Positions 1 through 12,551 of a DNA stretch of 64,000 bases are shown here, in pieces. The stretch comes from Diphasiastrum complanatum (taxonomy: Eukaryota; Streptophyta; Lycopodiopsida; Lycopodiales; Lycopodiaceae). Each line of letters opens with the position of its first letter. Within the stretch, counting starts at the first letter, position 1. The notes below the pieces were generated by a model, which saw nothing but the letters and a program-made list of their open reading frames with translations, ran no database searches and was not told the origin of the DNA. The stretch covers positions 30,592,203-30,656,202 of the forward strand of contig CM055112.1 in assembly GCA_029204225.1 (NCBI GenBank), written 5' to 3'. The position numbers and the translations under genes are program-made.

Positions 1-1440
1 CATGGTGTGGTTGACAACAATATTGGGCAAACATATTGGTTTTAGTTGATTGATTGTTGAAAGTCATGTTTATTTTTTGAGCTTCATTTACTTGCTAGTT
101 CTAATTTCATAATTTGCCTAGTTTATATGGTTAACTCTTGATTGACAATTATCTAGTAGTTTTGAGTTTTGATTAAATATTCAACTAGCATGCATCAATT
201 ATTTCATCTATACTACATGTTTGACTCGTATGAGAAGTGTGCTACGATCAAATAATACTTAAAGGCTTGCAATATTATACAAAGAAAGCCCAATATATGC
301 AATAATGTTAAAAATATAAAAACTATCACCATCACGTGAAACACTTGCACAAAACTTATGATATCAGAGAATACTATTTAATAGCCAATTTCCATGAAGT
401 TACTTGGCCTTCCATCTATTATGTGTAGTACAAATACCCATACAATGCGCACCCAAAATATATTTGACAAATGTGTCAATGGATAAGTGTACACATGGTT
501 ATACTAAAGAACTTAAAGTTATACTCGACGAGCACTAGTTGACAGTCCCTTTTGACCTACACCAATAAGTGGGACACACTAGAAGTTCGTCACGTGGCTT
601 ATCTCTTTTCTTAGTGAGGCCACTTGTAGGAGGCAACATACTTGTAGGAAGTAAGCATGAAATATCTGCTCTAAATTTCTTCGTGTTCAAACAATTAAGG
701 TCAGAGATATAAAAATTCAAACCTTTGGAGGCACATGGCCAACCAGAATTTGCCATGTATATGCCATTCATTGTCCACACTATCTCTTTGGGAGATCAGC
801 CTCTTCCAAGTGCATCTGGTCCTTCTGGACTAGATAATGGTCGTAAGAAGAGAGGACGAGCTACTTTATCCTTACCATGGGCCAACAAACATCCATTATC
901 GTACATCATGTGTTTTAAAAGAAATAAAACATAAATATTTTCAAAATTTTGTTAATGATTTCATTCGTCAAAGCTACATATTTCCAAGATTCCATTGATG
1001 AGCCTATGTATTTTTAAGATTCTATCCATGAAAGTTAAGTATTTTAAGATTCCATTCATGAGAACTTTCTATTTTGAGGGTAAATCAAATTTGTTAAAAA
1101 ACACATTCATATCAAAATTGTAAAAGATAATGAGGTCTTATGCCCTAGGTAGTGGTGGTCCCCAACCTTAATATGAACCATTTGATTCACGTAAGATGTA
1201 TACATACATTATGTCCTACATAATGTTGGGCGTACCTATAGTAGGCTTTAGCCACGGGCTGAGGCCTACTAAATTCAATAGCAAGCTTGCTCTCAACCAA
1301 TATGATATCAGTAAGCTATGTTAGAGAGTGTGTAACATCTATGCTCTCACCCAATAAAAGTGCGACACATCACGTAATATACATCATCTAATATTCTCCC
1401 AATGTCTTGGAGTCTACCTTTGCAGGTGCAAAAAATAGCA
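1..1440. other. intergenic, no gene recognised
   Basis: AT-rich flank upstream of the peroxidase. Short open frames here have no recognisable motif. From about 976 to 1074 there are three imperfect copies of a roughly 34-base unit built on AAGATTCCATTCATGA. Nothing else stands out. Confidence 0.5.
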
Positions 1441-1442
<2 letters not shown>

Positions 1443-1484
<42 letters not shown>

Positions 1485-1535
1485 ACTCACTCACTCTCTC
1501 TCTCTCTCTCTCTCACTCACTCACTCACTCACTCA

Positions 1536-1570
<35 letters not shown>

Positions 1571-1572
1571 AC
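1443..1572. repeat. compound CT / ACTC / CA microsatellite
   Basis: A 130-base run of (CT)n, (ACTC)n, (CT)n, (ACTC)n and finally (CA)n. Two apparent open frames of Ser-Leu and Thr-His repeats across it come from the repeat and are not genes. Confidence 0.97.
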
Positions 1573-2431
1573 CACATGGAGGAGGTAGGAAAAAATATTC
1601 TCCTTAAACTCCCTCTTGCCTTTGGAGGTAAGAGATTAAAAAAGTCAACCTATGGAGTCAATAGGCAGCCTCACTCCTACCTCCAAATTTTTCCCTCCAC
1701 TTTTCTCATCTCAAAATATGGAAGGTAAGTGATACCTCCTACATGTGGCTCACCTCCTCAGTCTAGGAGGCTGCCACTGGAGGCAACCTCAGGTGCAGCC
1801 AACATGTCGCCCAGCCCTTTCTCTCTTGCTCTCTCCGAGTCTCTCCCTCTCTCTCTCTCTCTCCCATGGCTCCCATGGCCCCAAGGAAAGAGTGCACACA
1901 CTCCCTAAGTGTACAAGAGACACAAAAGGTGAGAGACAAAGTGCATACACGAGTGTTCCTGAACTCTTAGCAACACTTCAATCTGGGGACAATCCTTCGA
2001 CTTGTTTACCCACTACATTGTCTCTTCCACGCTCAAGCCCTTGCCTTCAGGAGATCATGAATCATGATCCTGGCATCCACGGCCCACCTCCACCACACCA
2101 CACCAAAAACCCTCGACCGTTGACACCACTTGTAACGACGCCACCTGCCAACGTATCTCTCAAAATCGCTGCTACCAAGTACCTTCTGCTCTCAATTAAC
2201 AGACCAACATTAGTTTTACATTCATTTGTGGAGCTGATCCGTGACAAACGCTTACTGTTCCAGCCATCTAACCGATCAGTGCGCGGAACTGATGAGAGTT
2301 TACCTCCTGATGATATTCTGCTGCACTTTGACAGTGATTTCTGATGCCATAGCTTGTAGTAGCTGATACGAACCAAATATATTGAACTGAAAAGTGGGTT
2401 GGTTATCTTGGTTCTGGAGCTGGACAGCAGA
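1573..2431 (+). promoter_or_regulatory. upstream/leader region of the peroxidase gene
   Basis: Lies between the compound microsatellite and the peroxidase start. It contains a second pure CT tract at about 1841-1863. No convincing TATA box was placed. A 199-codon open frame (1745-2344) crosses it, but it is low-complexity at its start and has no recognisable domain, so I treat the stretch as promoter and 5' leader. Confidence 0.4.
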
Positions 2432-2658
2432 ATGGATGCATTACAGGGGAAAATTTCCAAATGGAAGTTCGTGTTACTGTTAGTCATGGTGTCCGCTGAG
2501 AGTGGTACGGGGCAGCTTTCTGTGGATTACTACAAGGCTAGCTGCCCCAATCTGGAGACGATAGTGCAACAGACTATGGTGCAGAAGTTCAACGCAACGC
2601 CTGTTGTTGCAGGTGGCATGCTTCGCCTCGTTTTCCATGATTGCATGGTTCTGGTCCG

Positions 2659-2701
<43 letters not shown>

Positions 2702-5700
2702 GAGTTATAAGTTTAAGAGATTCTGAAGCATTGCCAATAACAGGGATGCGATGCTTCAGTCTTGATTTCCTCTACTCAAAACAATACAGCCGAGAAGGAT
2801 GCAGATGACAATCTATCTTTACCTGGAGACGCATTCGATGGAGTGATGCGAGCTAAGGCAGCAGTCGAAGCACAATGTCCCGGAGTGGTCTCTTGCGCTG
2901 ACCTGCTCGTAATTGCCGCTAGAGACCTCCTTGCCATGGTTAGTAGGGCACATAATTCAATGTCCATCTCATCTTGTCGCTGAATTACCAGCTTCAGAGC
3001 TACTGGGTGAAATAGGAACATCTTTCTGAGACTTACAAAGTACTCATTCAGATATCTGGCTTAACCCCTCAACAGCATACATTCACATGTGAGACATATG
3101 CTTTTCGCGCAGGTTGGAGGCCCGTCTTGGGAGGTTGCCAAAGGACGTCTGGATGGGAAGATTTCCATGGCGTCAGCAGTTCCAGGAAACCTGCCTTCTG
3201 CGACGGACGATTTGGACAAGCTCACAGCGTTGTTCGCATCCAAAGGACTGAATCAATCTGAGATGGTAGCTCTTTCTGGTGAGCAAGCATTCGCCATATC
3301 TCATAATCGACATACTTCACAAGCTTTTTGCATCAGTCATTTCCTGTTTCCCTGTACACAATTGACAGCCACATAGCTGTAAATGAGAACGTCTGTGCAG
3401 TGTTATCTGAACTGTGATTTCTGTGGTTTTGTATACTGAAAACAATAGCTGCAGTTGGCAATATTTTGTTTCTAGCTACGTTGATACCTGTTCATGCTAG
3501 CTGCAGCCTACGATCTGGAACATGTACTTAAGAGTGTCAGATTGGAACCCATATAGCTGTGACAAGCCCATCTTCCAGTCGATAACTTGTAACATGATAA
3601 TTGCAAGCCTTTTCTTTTCTTTCTGAATTGATTTTCTATTGATGTCTCCACTGTCCAGCCTCAACGGTGTAAATGGGCACTAATATTTATGGGGAGCCAG
3701 TGAAGCCTAACATTATTGAAGGGTCCTTGTGGATTGATTGGTCAATAAAAGCTCTTTTCCCAAGATGCTGACTCCTATTTAGCTAATCTTAAGACTGTTT
3801 TTGTTTGCTACCTTTTAAACAATTTCCCAGCTATAATGTCTTTTATGGATTTCCAACAAAGCCCAAATTTGAAGTTTGAGATTCATAATCCTTTACAAGG
3901 ACAAAATAAGGATGATAAGGATGTGTACCTCCCTTTCCCATGAGTGTAAGGATTTGCTTTGAAGATTCTTAAACATGCATCTTAGTTTTAAGGGGGACAC
4001 TTGATCTTGGGATAAAAGAAACTTTGGATGCCAAGATAACCCCAAGAGAGCCAAATCTCATTGGATATGTTCATGAACATAAATAAATCTTGCAAAGGTT
4101 GCCTTTGCTTAGAAAATTTTGTATTGAGGCTATGTTTAGCAAAGTCCTTGAACTCGTAGAAATATTGAACCTCACAGTATGTATAGGGGAGGGCCTCGGG
4201 ACCTTCCCCTGCCGTGAAACCAACAAATGTTTTTGTTTTGGTTCTTTAAAATAAACTTTTTTAATTTTACAAATTTTAAGGTTACTACTTGCTAAAATAT
4301 AGTAATTTCGTATGTTTGCAACTTTTTAAAAATACCAAGTCCCAAATTTGTGTGTATTTAGTTTTTCAAAAATAGCGATAATACATTATGCAATTTTCTA
4401 AAAATAGGAACTATACCTTACAAGATTGTAAAGTGCTTTTGAAAATTTTTAAAAATAGTGAAGGTACCTTACAACTTGTAAGGTATTTATTGCTCTTAGA
4501 ATTTTCAAAAAGTAATTTCAAGTGCAATATTATGCCAAATACACTCTAAAAAAATCTGGAGGTTGTTACGAACTCAAAAGTGACCTTGCCTTCCTTTCTT
4601 TGCATGCTATGGAGTTTGATAACCATCTCATCTGATTTTTTTGCATGTTATTAGATCTAAAGTACATATAATTTTTTTTTTGAGTGAACATTGTGCTCAT
4701 AAAAAGGTCTTTAAAAGATTTGAGAGACACATTATGACTCATGAAGATGCATAAGTGAGACTCATGAAAAAGTTTGGACCATAAAAAGAGGTCTTATGCA
4801 CCATCCTTTATGCTTGGGAAAGATCTTTTTAGTGACTTTTAAAATTGGTTCATTGAGTGTTCAATTAAGGCTCGACCTAACGTCATTGCCATAATTTTAC
4901 GGTCGTTCTACCAAATGCGAAGGTCACAAAAAAGACGCATTCCCTACATAAAGAATGAGGCTTAGTGAGACCTATTTATGGGCCACCCTTTTAGGCTTTT
5001 TATGAATAATCTTTGAAAAACTTTTAATCACCTGAATATTTATAGATTATAATACACTAAGGACATGTAGCTCTCTTTCCCCAACATAAAGAATGATGAA
5101 TTGCACCTCTATTTATCTAGCACAATGCACGCTCAAGCCCTGTTTATGGCCAACACTTTATAACCTTTTTAGGGCCACAATATTCTCTAGAAATTTTTCA
5201 TGGACCTTGGAGATTTTTGCTTATTCCAAAGTTCAGAATTTCATGGGGCCCACTTTTAGACCATTTAGGCCATTGTGTCTTTCAAAAACTCTTTCATGTA
5301 CCCTTGAAAGCCTTTAATTGATGTCCCATTGTAGTTGAGTTGGATAAGAGTGTTTCTTATGGTAGCTGCGACCTAGGCTCAATTCTTAGTCTACATGATG
5401 TACTTAGTGTTCTTTAAAAAAAAATTCAATGGCCCAAATTTGTCTTTTATTTTTTATAGGCTATTATATCTACCTCCAATTAGACTTTTTATAAGCCATA
5501 ATGTGCTTTCGAAAGTTTATGGACTTCAAAATTCATACTTTGCCAACATGTTGCTTTCATGTGGTTTAAATTTATTTGATGGTTTTAGGAAAACCAGGGA
5601 ATCCACCAATCTAATGGCAACCAAGGAATTTAGTTTAGTGCAGGTTTTAGACCTATGCTAGATTGACCATCAGCCACCCAGATATAATCCTTTAATTAGC

Positions 5701-8075
5701 AATTATGCAACTTGTGAAGGCCACTTGTAGAGGTTCAAAATTAGTATCTATTATCCACCAAAGTCAAATTTGTGACATAAGCTTCACACAACTTCCAAGA
5801 AAGACATGACTCAAGAGGGATTCTATGATTAATGTATTTTTGAATGAGACTAAGTTTCTACTAATCCAACTTTTCATTAAATAAGTTCCACCACCCTCAT
5901 AGGTTGACATGAATTTAAAACTCTTTTCCAACAATCTCCTTGGGTTTAACCGTTGGAAACTAAGTTCATATAGTGATGGGTTGAAGTATTATCGTCTATG
6001 TTTGAATATGATTTGAACATGACATAATTCGTAAAGGAAATGGCCCACATGACATTAATTGAGAACTTCAAACAAAATTTAGTAGTCCTTAAACATTTAC
6101 TTTCTCTTTTATAATCATATATGTTCCATTCCACCTTCCCAGCAATGGATTGACAAATGTCAGTTGCCATAGATGCAAAAATGACACATGTGGAGCAATG
6201 TCCATGGGCTTTATGCCCATTCGGTCCTCTATCCCAAAAAGTCAATGGGCCATAGTTTTGTCAAAATGTCCATAGGCTTATTGAAAAGCCCTAAGTGCTT
6301 ATTAGCATAATGCCATTTCAAATGGTAACTTCAAAGACCAATATAAAAAGTAGAACAATTATGGGATGAAGCTTATTAAAATAAATTGCAAAATACCAAT
6401 AAGTATTTTAGTATAGGGGAAGGTCTACCAGGCCATTATGTTGCCCTCAATTAAGGCCCTTTTGACAATGAAACGACCGAGGAAGGCTCAGTGCTAAAAA
6501 AAATCGGCATAATCTAGAGGTACCGCAAATTTTTTCGAAAATCGACTTTAGAGATATAATGCAGGATGTTGACTTCTTAAAAACCGATAAAATTTTGATT
6601 TTGTAAGAAATGGTATGTTTATTCAAATATATGTATGATCCTAAACGGTTGGCTTATGAATATATATGATGCATGTTGATCATTATATACTTCAGGAACG
6701 GTTGGGAAGTTATATCTTGCAGGTGCTCGACCTTTTGCACAACTTTTTATAGAAGTTATATTTGTATACCTATTGATACGTGGCTAGTTTCTAGCCTTAT
6801 GATAATACATTGTACCATGAAACTTATTGTTGGAGCGAGCTAGGTTGATGCCCAAGAAAAATAGTTGGATGCCAACGATTTTTAAAATTCTTTTGTATGA
6901 TGTAATTTAGCAAAAAAAATTAAGTTCATTTAATGCACTATTATTTAACAAGGTTAGCTATTATAACCGGCAATCTTTGATAGTTGTATGATTTTAGAAT
7001 GCAACATTTTTGAGTTGAAGATTTTAGAGGGCATGATTTTTCAAAAGCCGACATCCATTGAAAGATGTAGGATATCAAAGGGAAACTTGAGGGAAGTTTC
7101 TCAAGCACTCGAGGAAGCATATCTTCCCCTACTTGAAAACAATTTTTTTTTTATTCTTTTTTTAACTTGCACTGGCAAGCAGTGCTCGTAAAAAAGTTTC
7201 AAACTAACCTTATAAAAAACTTTCAAAACTATTATGAGATCCATAAAAGGTTAAATAAAACCATAAAACCTAAGATTTATAACTAAAACCAGCTGATTTT
7301 CAGCCATATAAAAAGTCTATAGATCTAAAATGAAGTTGAGAAAAATAAATTTTAACAATTGGGCTGTTTTGTACTTGTGTTTTTGGTGAGCACTGCCAGT
7401 GATGAGTATATCTGACATAGTGCAAAAAAACAATGATAATACAGTGAGTATGATTGTAAAACTCAGATGATGCTTGATAGTGATGGATAGAACCTAATTA
7501 CAGCATTTTCCAAAGAGCTAGCTGCTATAATACGACTGCTAATTACTCAAATTTCAATGGAGGTTTCAATTTGCGTCTTGTTTTTTGCTCTTTTTGTTGT
7601 TGGCTTTGATTGATCACCATATGCTTGATTGAACACGGTGGGTTGTGTCTTTGCAGGTGCGCACTCAGTGGGTTTTGCTCACTGCAATCAGTTCATGCGC
7701 CGGGTCTACAACTTCAATGCCACCTACAAGATCGACCCCACAATTAATCCTCTCTATGCAGCCCAGCTCCGAGAGAGCTGCCCGCAGGTGAACCTTGACC
7801 CCACTGTCGTGGTCTTCCTCGATGACACAACCCCTCGCATATTTGACAACGTCTACTACCAAAACGCACAGAAAGGCCTCGCATTGCTCAGTTCAGATCA
7901 AGTGCTCTTCACCGATGAGAGGACGAGACCTATAGTCAACAGCTTTGCTGCCGACAACAGCACATTCTTGAACAGCTTTGTAAGCGCAATGCAGAAGCTC
8001 ACCAGCGTCGGTGTGAAGACGAGGGGCTCGGCAGATGGAGAGATCCGCCAAAATTGCGGCGCTGTCAACACCTAG
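2432..8075 (+). CDS. class III secretory peroxidase (four exons)
   Basis: Secretory haem peroxidase that oxidises phenolics with H2O2 in the cell wall or vacuole. Exons: 2432-2653, 2744-2938, 3113-3278 and 7657-8075; all introns are GT-AG and joining them gives one open frame of about 333 residues, normal for the family. Residues 1-28 form a signal peptide ending near GTGQ, and the mature protein opens with QLSVDYYKASCPN. The distal haem site is LRLVFHDC, the proximal His is in ALSGAHSVGFAHC, and eight cysteines sit at the family positions (SCPN, HDC, GCD, QCPG, VSCAD, AHC, ESCP, NCGA). ATG 2432 is the first Met before the signal peptide. The three intron positions match the ancestral plant peroxidase pattern. 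Oddities: Met-Val-Leu replaces the usual Phe-Val-Gln after HDC, and intron 3 is 4.4 kb. Physiological substrate unknown. Confidence 0.95.
2654..2743 (+). repeat. peroxidase intron 1, mostly a CT microsatellite
   Basis: This 90-base intron is half CT repeat (about 2658-2702). The donor GTCCGT is weak and the acceptor is AACAG. It separates HDCMVL from GCDASVLI, the classic first-intron position of plant peroxidases. Confidence 0.85.
3279..7656 (+). other. peroxidase intron 3 (4,378 bases, repeat-filled)
   Basis: Phase-1 intron with donor GGTGAGC and acceptor TTTGCAG that splits the Gly of SGAHS. It is AT-rich and holds no recognised gene. It carries a GC-rich patch at 4184-4216 followed by CCTTAC/GTAAGG palindromes (4300-4520) that recur near 57.7 kb, and a second patch near 6414 starting GTATAGGGGAAGG. 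The size suggests TE insertions now too decayed to classify. Confidence 0.8.
4184..4520. repeat. interspersed repeat: GC-rich cap plus CCTTAC palindromes
   Basis: GGGGAGGGCCTCGGGACC is followed by AT-rich sequence with palindromes such as ACCTTACAACTTGTAAGGT (4466-4484). The same order, a GC-rich cap then AAAATAGT...CCTTAC...GTAAGGTA, is seen at 57630-57875, so this is an interspersed repeat. Class unknown. Confidence 0.7.
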
Positions 8076-8131
8076 CAGCATCCCAATCCTGATTTCTCGA
8101 ACCGTCATAGCTATGACCTCTTAAGTAATGT

Positions 8132-8425
8132 GAGAGAGAGAGAGAGAGAGAGAGAGAAAAGAATGTGTGCTCAGTTACAGAAAATGTGTTTTGGACATTC
8201 TCATTGTACACGTTTGCCTAAAATGTTTTTGAAGGGCAGTTGCAAAGCAGTTAAAGTGAGAAAATTAGGAAAGAGAAACTTCTAGAAACTAGAAAGAGAA
8301 AAGAGTATAAAATGGCCCGATGGCAAGAGACAAAGAGAGGAGCGCCAGACAAAGGGTGCGTGTTTTTATGTTTAAGTATTTTTTAGGGGTTTTTAGGGAT
8401 AATGTGAGAAACAGTGATAATGTGA

Positions 8426-8459
<34 letters not shown>
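8132..8459. repeat. two GA microsatellites 3' of the peroxidase
   Basis: (GA)n at 8132-8157 and 8428-8459, separated by AT-rich sequence that probably includes the 3' UTR. With the CT tracts upstream and in intron 1, the gene is bracketed by polypurine/polypyrimidine tracts. Confidence 0.95.
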
Positions 8460-8460
<1 letters not shown>

Positions 8461-8543
8461 CTATTCTAAGTGACATCTATATTTGTCTATTTATTTATTT
8501 ATAAATAAGCATCACTAATCTATGGACATTTTTTTTTATTTTT

Positions 8544-8666
8544 AGCTTTGTCGTGATAGTGGTAAGCGATTGTGCCAATTTGTTGGCTTTGTCCTGACAA
8601 TGGTAAGTGATTATGACAATTTGTTAGCTTCGTTGTGATAGCGGTAAGCTATTGTGACAATTTGTT
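8544..8666. repeat. 41-base tandem repeat, three copies
   Basis: Units begin at 8544, 8585 and 8626 and share GGTAAG(C/T)GATT and CAATTTGTT. Just beyond, 8770-9020 contains two smaller duplications (around GAATTGCATTTAATGAGCATTGA and GCATTGAATGTCCTCCTTGAT). Confidence 0.85.
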
Positions 8667-9029
8667 AAAAGCTTAAGTGACTCTTTAAGTGAGTTTGAGT
8701 GATAAAAATGAGTTCTTTTTGTTTTAATTTTTTTGAATGCAAATTCTTTTTAAAGCGTTTTAAATATTCCACACAAAAAGATTAGTGAATTGCATTAATG
8801 AGCATTGATCAATGAGCCTGTGAAGTCGATATTTCATATATTTATCAGGAAGCATTCCTAATCTAAGGAAAAGTTTTATTCTATTACATAGTTGTATGTC
8901 ACCAAAAAATAGCGAATTGCATTTAATGAGCATTGACACTAGGATTTCGCATGTGGGATTAACTTTAAAGCATTGAATATCCTCCTTGATGATTTTAGAA
9001 GCATTGAATGTCCTCCTTGATTACATCTT

Positions 9030-10950
9030 TTAGAAGGGTAATTTTAGAAATTCTTGCCTTATAAATGTGTAACTGAAAAGTCCTCCAATGAATGATGAGC
9101 TCAAGAAAAAATCCTTTCTTTTTCTTGAGGTAGAGTGAGGTTGAGGGACTCTGGAGTACTCCAAATTAGGACATACAAGACTCAAAAACAAATGTGCCAC
9201 TAGATCCTAGTTAAAATCTATTAATATGAAAATTTGATATCGTTTTTTATGTGAGTAACAAATGAATAATTGTGGCAGGCCGCTTCACCCTCTTTTATAA
9301 TGACATTCTCCTTCAAACACTAGCTAAATTTATTTTTCATGTATAATAAATGGATGTCATTATTGGAATATTTTACTAAGGATGATTGAGAAAACAAAAA
9401 ACAATAATATGGTGTAGTTTTATTAATATCTCAAATTGTACTTCTCATTCGCTATCAACGACATATCTTATAATGTAATGAAATATATCATAGCAACTGA
9501 CAAAAGATGACAAAGAAACATTTCTAGTTTGTAGAAGGAAATCTCAAAGCAAAGAAACCATGTTTACTCTTAAAAACATAAAAAGAATCGATTTCAAGCT
9601 CGTAGGACTTTCAAAGATGCAGGTTGCACCAAAAAACAATGACAACTCCTTGTGTCTTCCCCCCCTTGTATTAGAATGTTCTTGCTCATTATGCCCAAAA
9701 AAGCTTCGAACTACTCGTGGAAGCATGAAAATATAACAATGAACTATTGTAAAAAACAAGGTAAATAAGGGTCGATATTATCTTCCACAAGTTTGGCTTT
9801 TTGACAAAATTAAACAAATTAATAGGATAATGTAATTTAAGTAATTGAGTTGTGGCTCCTTTGGGAACATGGTCACGATAGTCTACTTGTGAGCAATGAT
9901 TTATCATAGAAAAAAATAATCATTAGCAGATTGTGTTTGAATTGAGTTCACACACAATGGAGTTCAATGTAAGAAGAGTGATCTTTGTCATGCTGCTTCT
10001 CAGATCCACATACATTGGTTGAAGCTGAAAACTCAATCGAGAAGCAAGAAGGTTGCATTGACATCGAATTGCCTAAGGCCAAATGTCTATGATGTAAGAG
10101 ACTTCAAAATAAAATATTTTAAAAAAACTCACAACAATTCTTACAATTTTTCTCAAAAGAAGAAAGTGTGCTTTAAGTTCATAAAACCTAAGATTGTATG
10201 TTCAGAAACAGAAAAGATTCTGAGTTAAGAAACAAAATTGGAACAATTTATCAATTTGAAAAATGAGGAACCACCATTAAATTTCAAGTAAGCATTAATG
10301 TCATGCAAGTCATGTAAAAATAAATTTGGAAATTAAAGGCATCTCACTTTTACTCAAAATTAGTACTGTGTAGCAAGAACCACAAAATTGACAAAACAAA
10401 AATATTAGACATGAAATGAGTCTTTTTGAATGTTAGAGCAATCGGTCAATCAAGCTAGAAGCAACAAACTAACCAGTAAAAGAATCATGTTTGCAAGTTG
10501 TAGGTATGGTGAAGTAAATCACACTTTTCATGCTTCTGTCTATTTGTGCATCTTGCTCTCATTATATAAACAGTACCCTAATTACTTTTGGACAATCCCA
10601 TTTTGTTTTGGACTATCTTTGGGTGTCTTCACTATCATATATTTTGAAATGCTCTAAAATTTCTTTCACATACTTTGTCTGAATTAGTGCAATACTATCA
10701 TGCCTTCACCAAATTTTCACTCCCAAACAATAGTGCATCAAACCAAGACCATGATGGAGTTTAATCTTCACTCCTATTCACTTCATCGACTTTGAAGCAG
10801 AGCGAGATCAAATCGACGTACTCGACTTTGACTCCATCGACAACGACATCAACTCAAGGGCGAATAGTCGACTCAACTCATTCGACATCTTCGACGGTTC
10901 ATCAAATATCACTAGTCAAAATGGAGCTCTTCTTCCGACATAGACTACGT
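9030..10950. other. no gene recognised
   Basis: AT-rich sequence with only short open frames and no recognisable protein motif. A patch rich in TCGAC words (10795-10900) resembles one at 31975-32100, perhaps shared TE debris. Confidence 0.4.
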
Positions 10951-10959
10951 CACAGTTCA

Positions 10960-11608
10960 ATATAGTACTATGCAGTAACTATGCGGTAACTACACTACTT
11001 CATGACCGTTATTCACACAATTGTTGCAATTGATGGTTGTATATATATACACAATAAATTAAAGGGAGATGAATAATCAAAGAGTGAGTAATCAGAGAGT
11101 ACATGAGTAATCATAGTCTCTCAATTACCAGAAACGTGAAATAGAGTTCCTCCTTGAACTCCATTGTATCAAACTATTTGATCTAGAATTAGAGAACATT
11201 AGAGAGAGTGAAAGTAATTCAAGAAGTAGAGGTATTATTCAATCACAACACATAGTGCATTACTACTATGAACCATTCTCGAGCACAGGATCGTGATCTG
11301 ATAGTTGTATTTACAATAGCTATTACATAGATTCTCTATTTTCTTTACATGTGTTTGCACTGACAAATGCTTTCTGATAATTTCTTTCTCTGCTACTGAT
11401 ACTCGTTCCCATGACTCATTCGGAATATCTAACTCGAAGGAAGCATGGCTATCATAGACGCCTAACTGTATCGATGCCTTCATGGCTGTCTTCAACACCT
11501 AAAAAGATATTCCTCTGGTCAATCTAATTAATAGCCAGAATCTACAGTTTGTAACGATCATGTTATAATTTAATACTGTGTTTCTCTTGTCTAATTTCAT
11601 ATTAAGCA
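10960..11608 (+). mobile_element. Copia LTR (left end approximate)
   Basis: Inferred from the primer-binding site just downstream: AGTGGTATCAGAGC at 11611-11624, the standard initiator-Met-tRNA site of plant Copia elements. The LTR ends at TTAAGCA (11608). A TATA-like TATATATATACA at about 11041 would be its promoter. The left edge is not resolved. Confidence 0.55.
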
Positions 11609-11731
11609 AGAGTGGTATCAGAGCTAATAAATAATTCCTTAATGCTTGTACCACCCGAACGAGTGGTATTTAGAGCCCAATTCAAACTTTCATGAGTATT
11701 CATGACTAATTACCATTTCTTAGATTGTTCA

Positions 11732-11945
11732 TCATGCAAGGTACATCTTTGGAGATGCGGTTGATCAATAAGTTCAATGGTGATGATTTCCACATGTAAA
11801 AATTCAAAATGAAAATGATACTCATTGAATAGATAGACCTACTGAACCTGACATACTGACCACTAGGGAAGCTAAGGATGGCAAAGCACTTGCCATTGTA
11901 TCTAAATCTTAAAGATTCACAAATAGCTCATGTAGCAGGTTGTTC
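11732..11945 (+). pseudogene. Copia gag remnant
   Basis: Reading from about 11732 gives MRLINKFNGDDFHM-stop-KFKMKMIL, then a segment like LNLKDSQIAHV. This is the N-terminal signature of plant Copia gag (F-x-G-x-N/D-(Y/F)-x-x-W-K-x-K-M). The Trp codon is TAA. The gag is truncated; a second Copia LTR starts at 12114 inside it. Confidence 0.6.
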
Positions 11946-12113
11946 CAGTTAGCTTGTTTACAGTACATTGAAGTTGATTATCTGATTTTTTGAGTGTGCA
12001 TTGAAGTTGAGAGAGAAATATTGCTATAAACCAAAGATTAAGGAGTGAGTTTGCAAAGTTGAGACTACAGTCTATATCTCCATCATTCAAGATTTGTTCT
12101 AGAGTGATAGGGT

Positions 12114-12536
12114 TGTTAGAACTCAAACGAGTTAGTAGTAACAAGTTTGTTTCATAGTCCTAATTTATCATATTATGCCATTTTGTATATTATGACTACC
12201 ACCGACGACTTGTGTTGGTGAGTTAAGAGTATGTATAGAGGCCAATGTAGCCCATGTGCACCGAGTACCTAACCATTAAGAAAAGCCATAAGAATTAGAG
12301 TAGTGGTTAGATAGATAAGTTCGAATTTATTACGGTCATGGACCCAAATTTTCCATTGTACTTAATCACCAATTTTGAATGAGAGAGTAGGTTAGTTGTA
12401 ACGGCATACTTTGGTGTTCTTTGCTCCTCCTCCTTCTTGTGAGTGTGTTGTGAGTGTGTTGCTTCCGCTGGTTTGGAATCTGTGTTTGCAGGTGGTGACT
12501 ATCAAGGTGTGGATCGTCCCTCCTGGGGTTCCAACA
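12114..12536 (+). mobile_element. Copia element 2, 5' LTR
   Basis: A 423-base segment beginning TGTTAGAAC and ending CCAACA, followed after three bases by the primer-binding site TGGTATCAGAGC (12540-12551). It is nested in the debris of another Copia element. No matching 3' LTR was found after the RT/RNase H part near 20.3 kb. Confidence 0.75.
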
Positions 12537-12539
12537 GAA

Positions 12540-12551
12540 TGGTATCAGAGC
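12540..12551 (+). promoter_or_regulatory. primer-binding site of Copia element 2
   Basis: TGGTATCAGAGC is complementary to the 3' end of initiator Met-tRNA, the usual primer of Copia reverse transcription. A leader of about 850 bases separates it from gag. Confidence 0.8.

Noticed and set aside
1402..1728. Open frames of Ser-Leu and Thr-His repeats
   Set aside because: Direct translation of the CT/CA microsatellite; no domain outside the repeat.
1745..2344. 199-codon open frame ending 88 bases before the peroxidase start
   Set aside because: Starts in low-complexity CT sequence, no recognisable domain, and sits where promoter and 5' leader are expected.
7665..8108. Minus-strand open frames opposite the last peroxidase exon
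   Set aside because: Shadows of a well-conserved coding exon.
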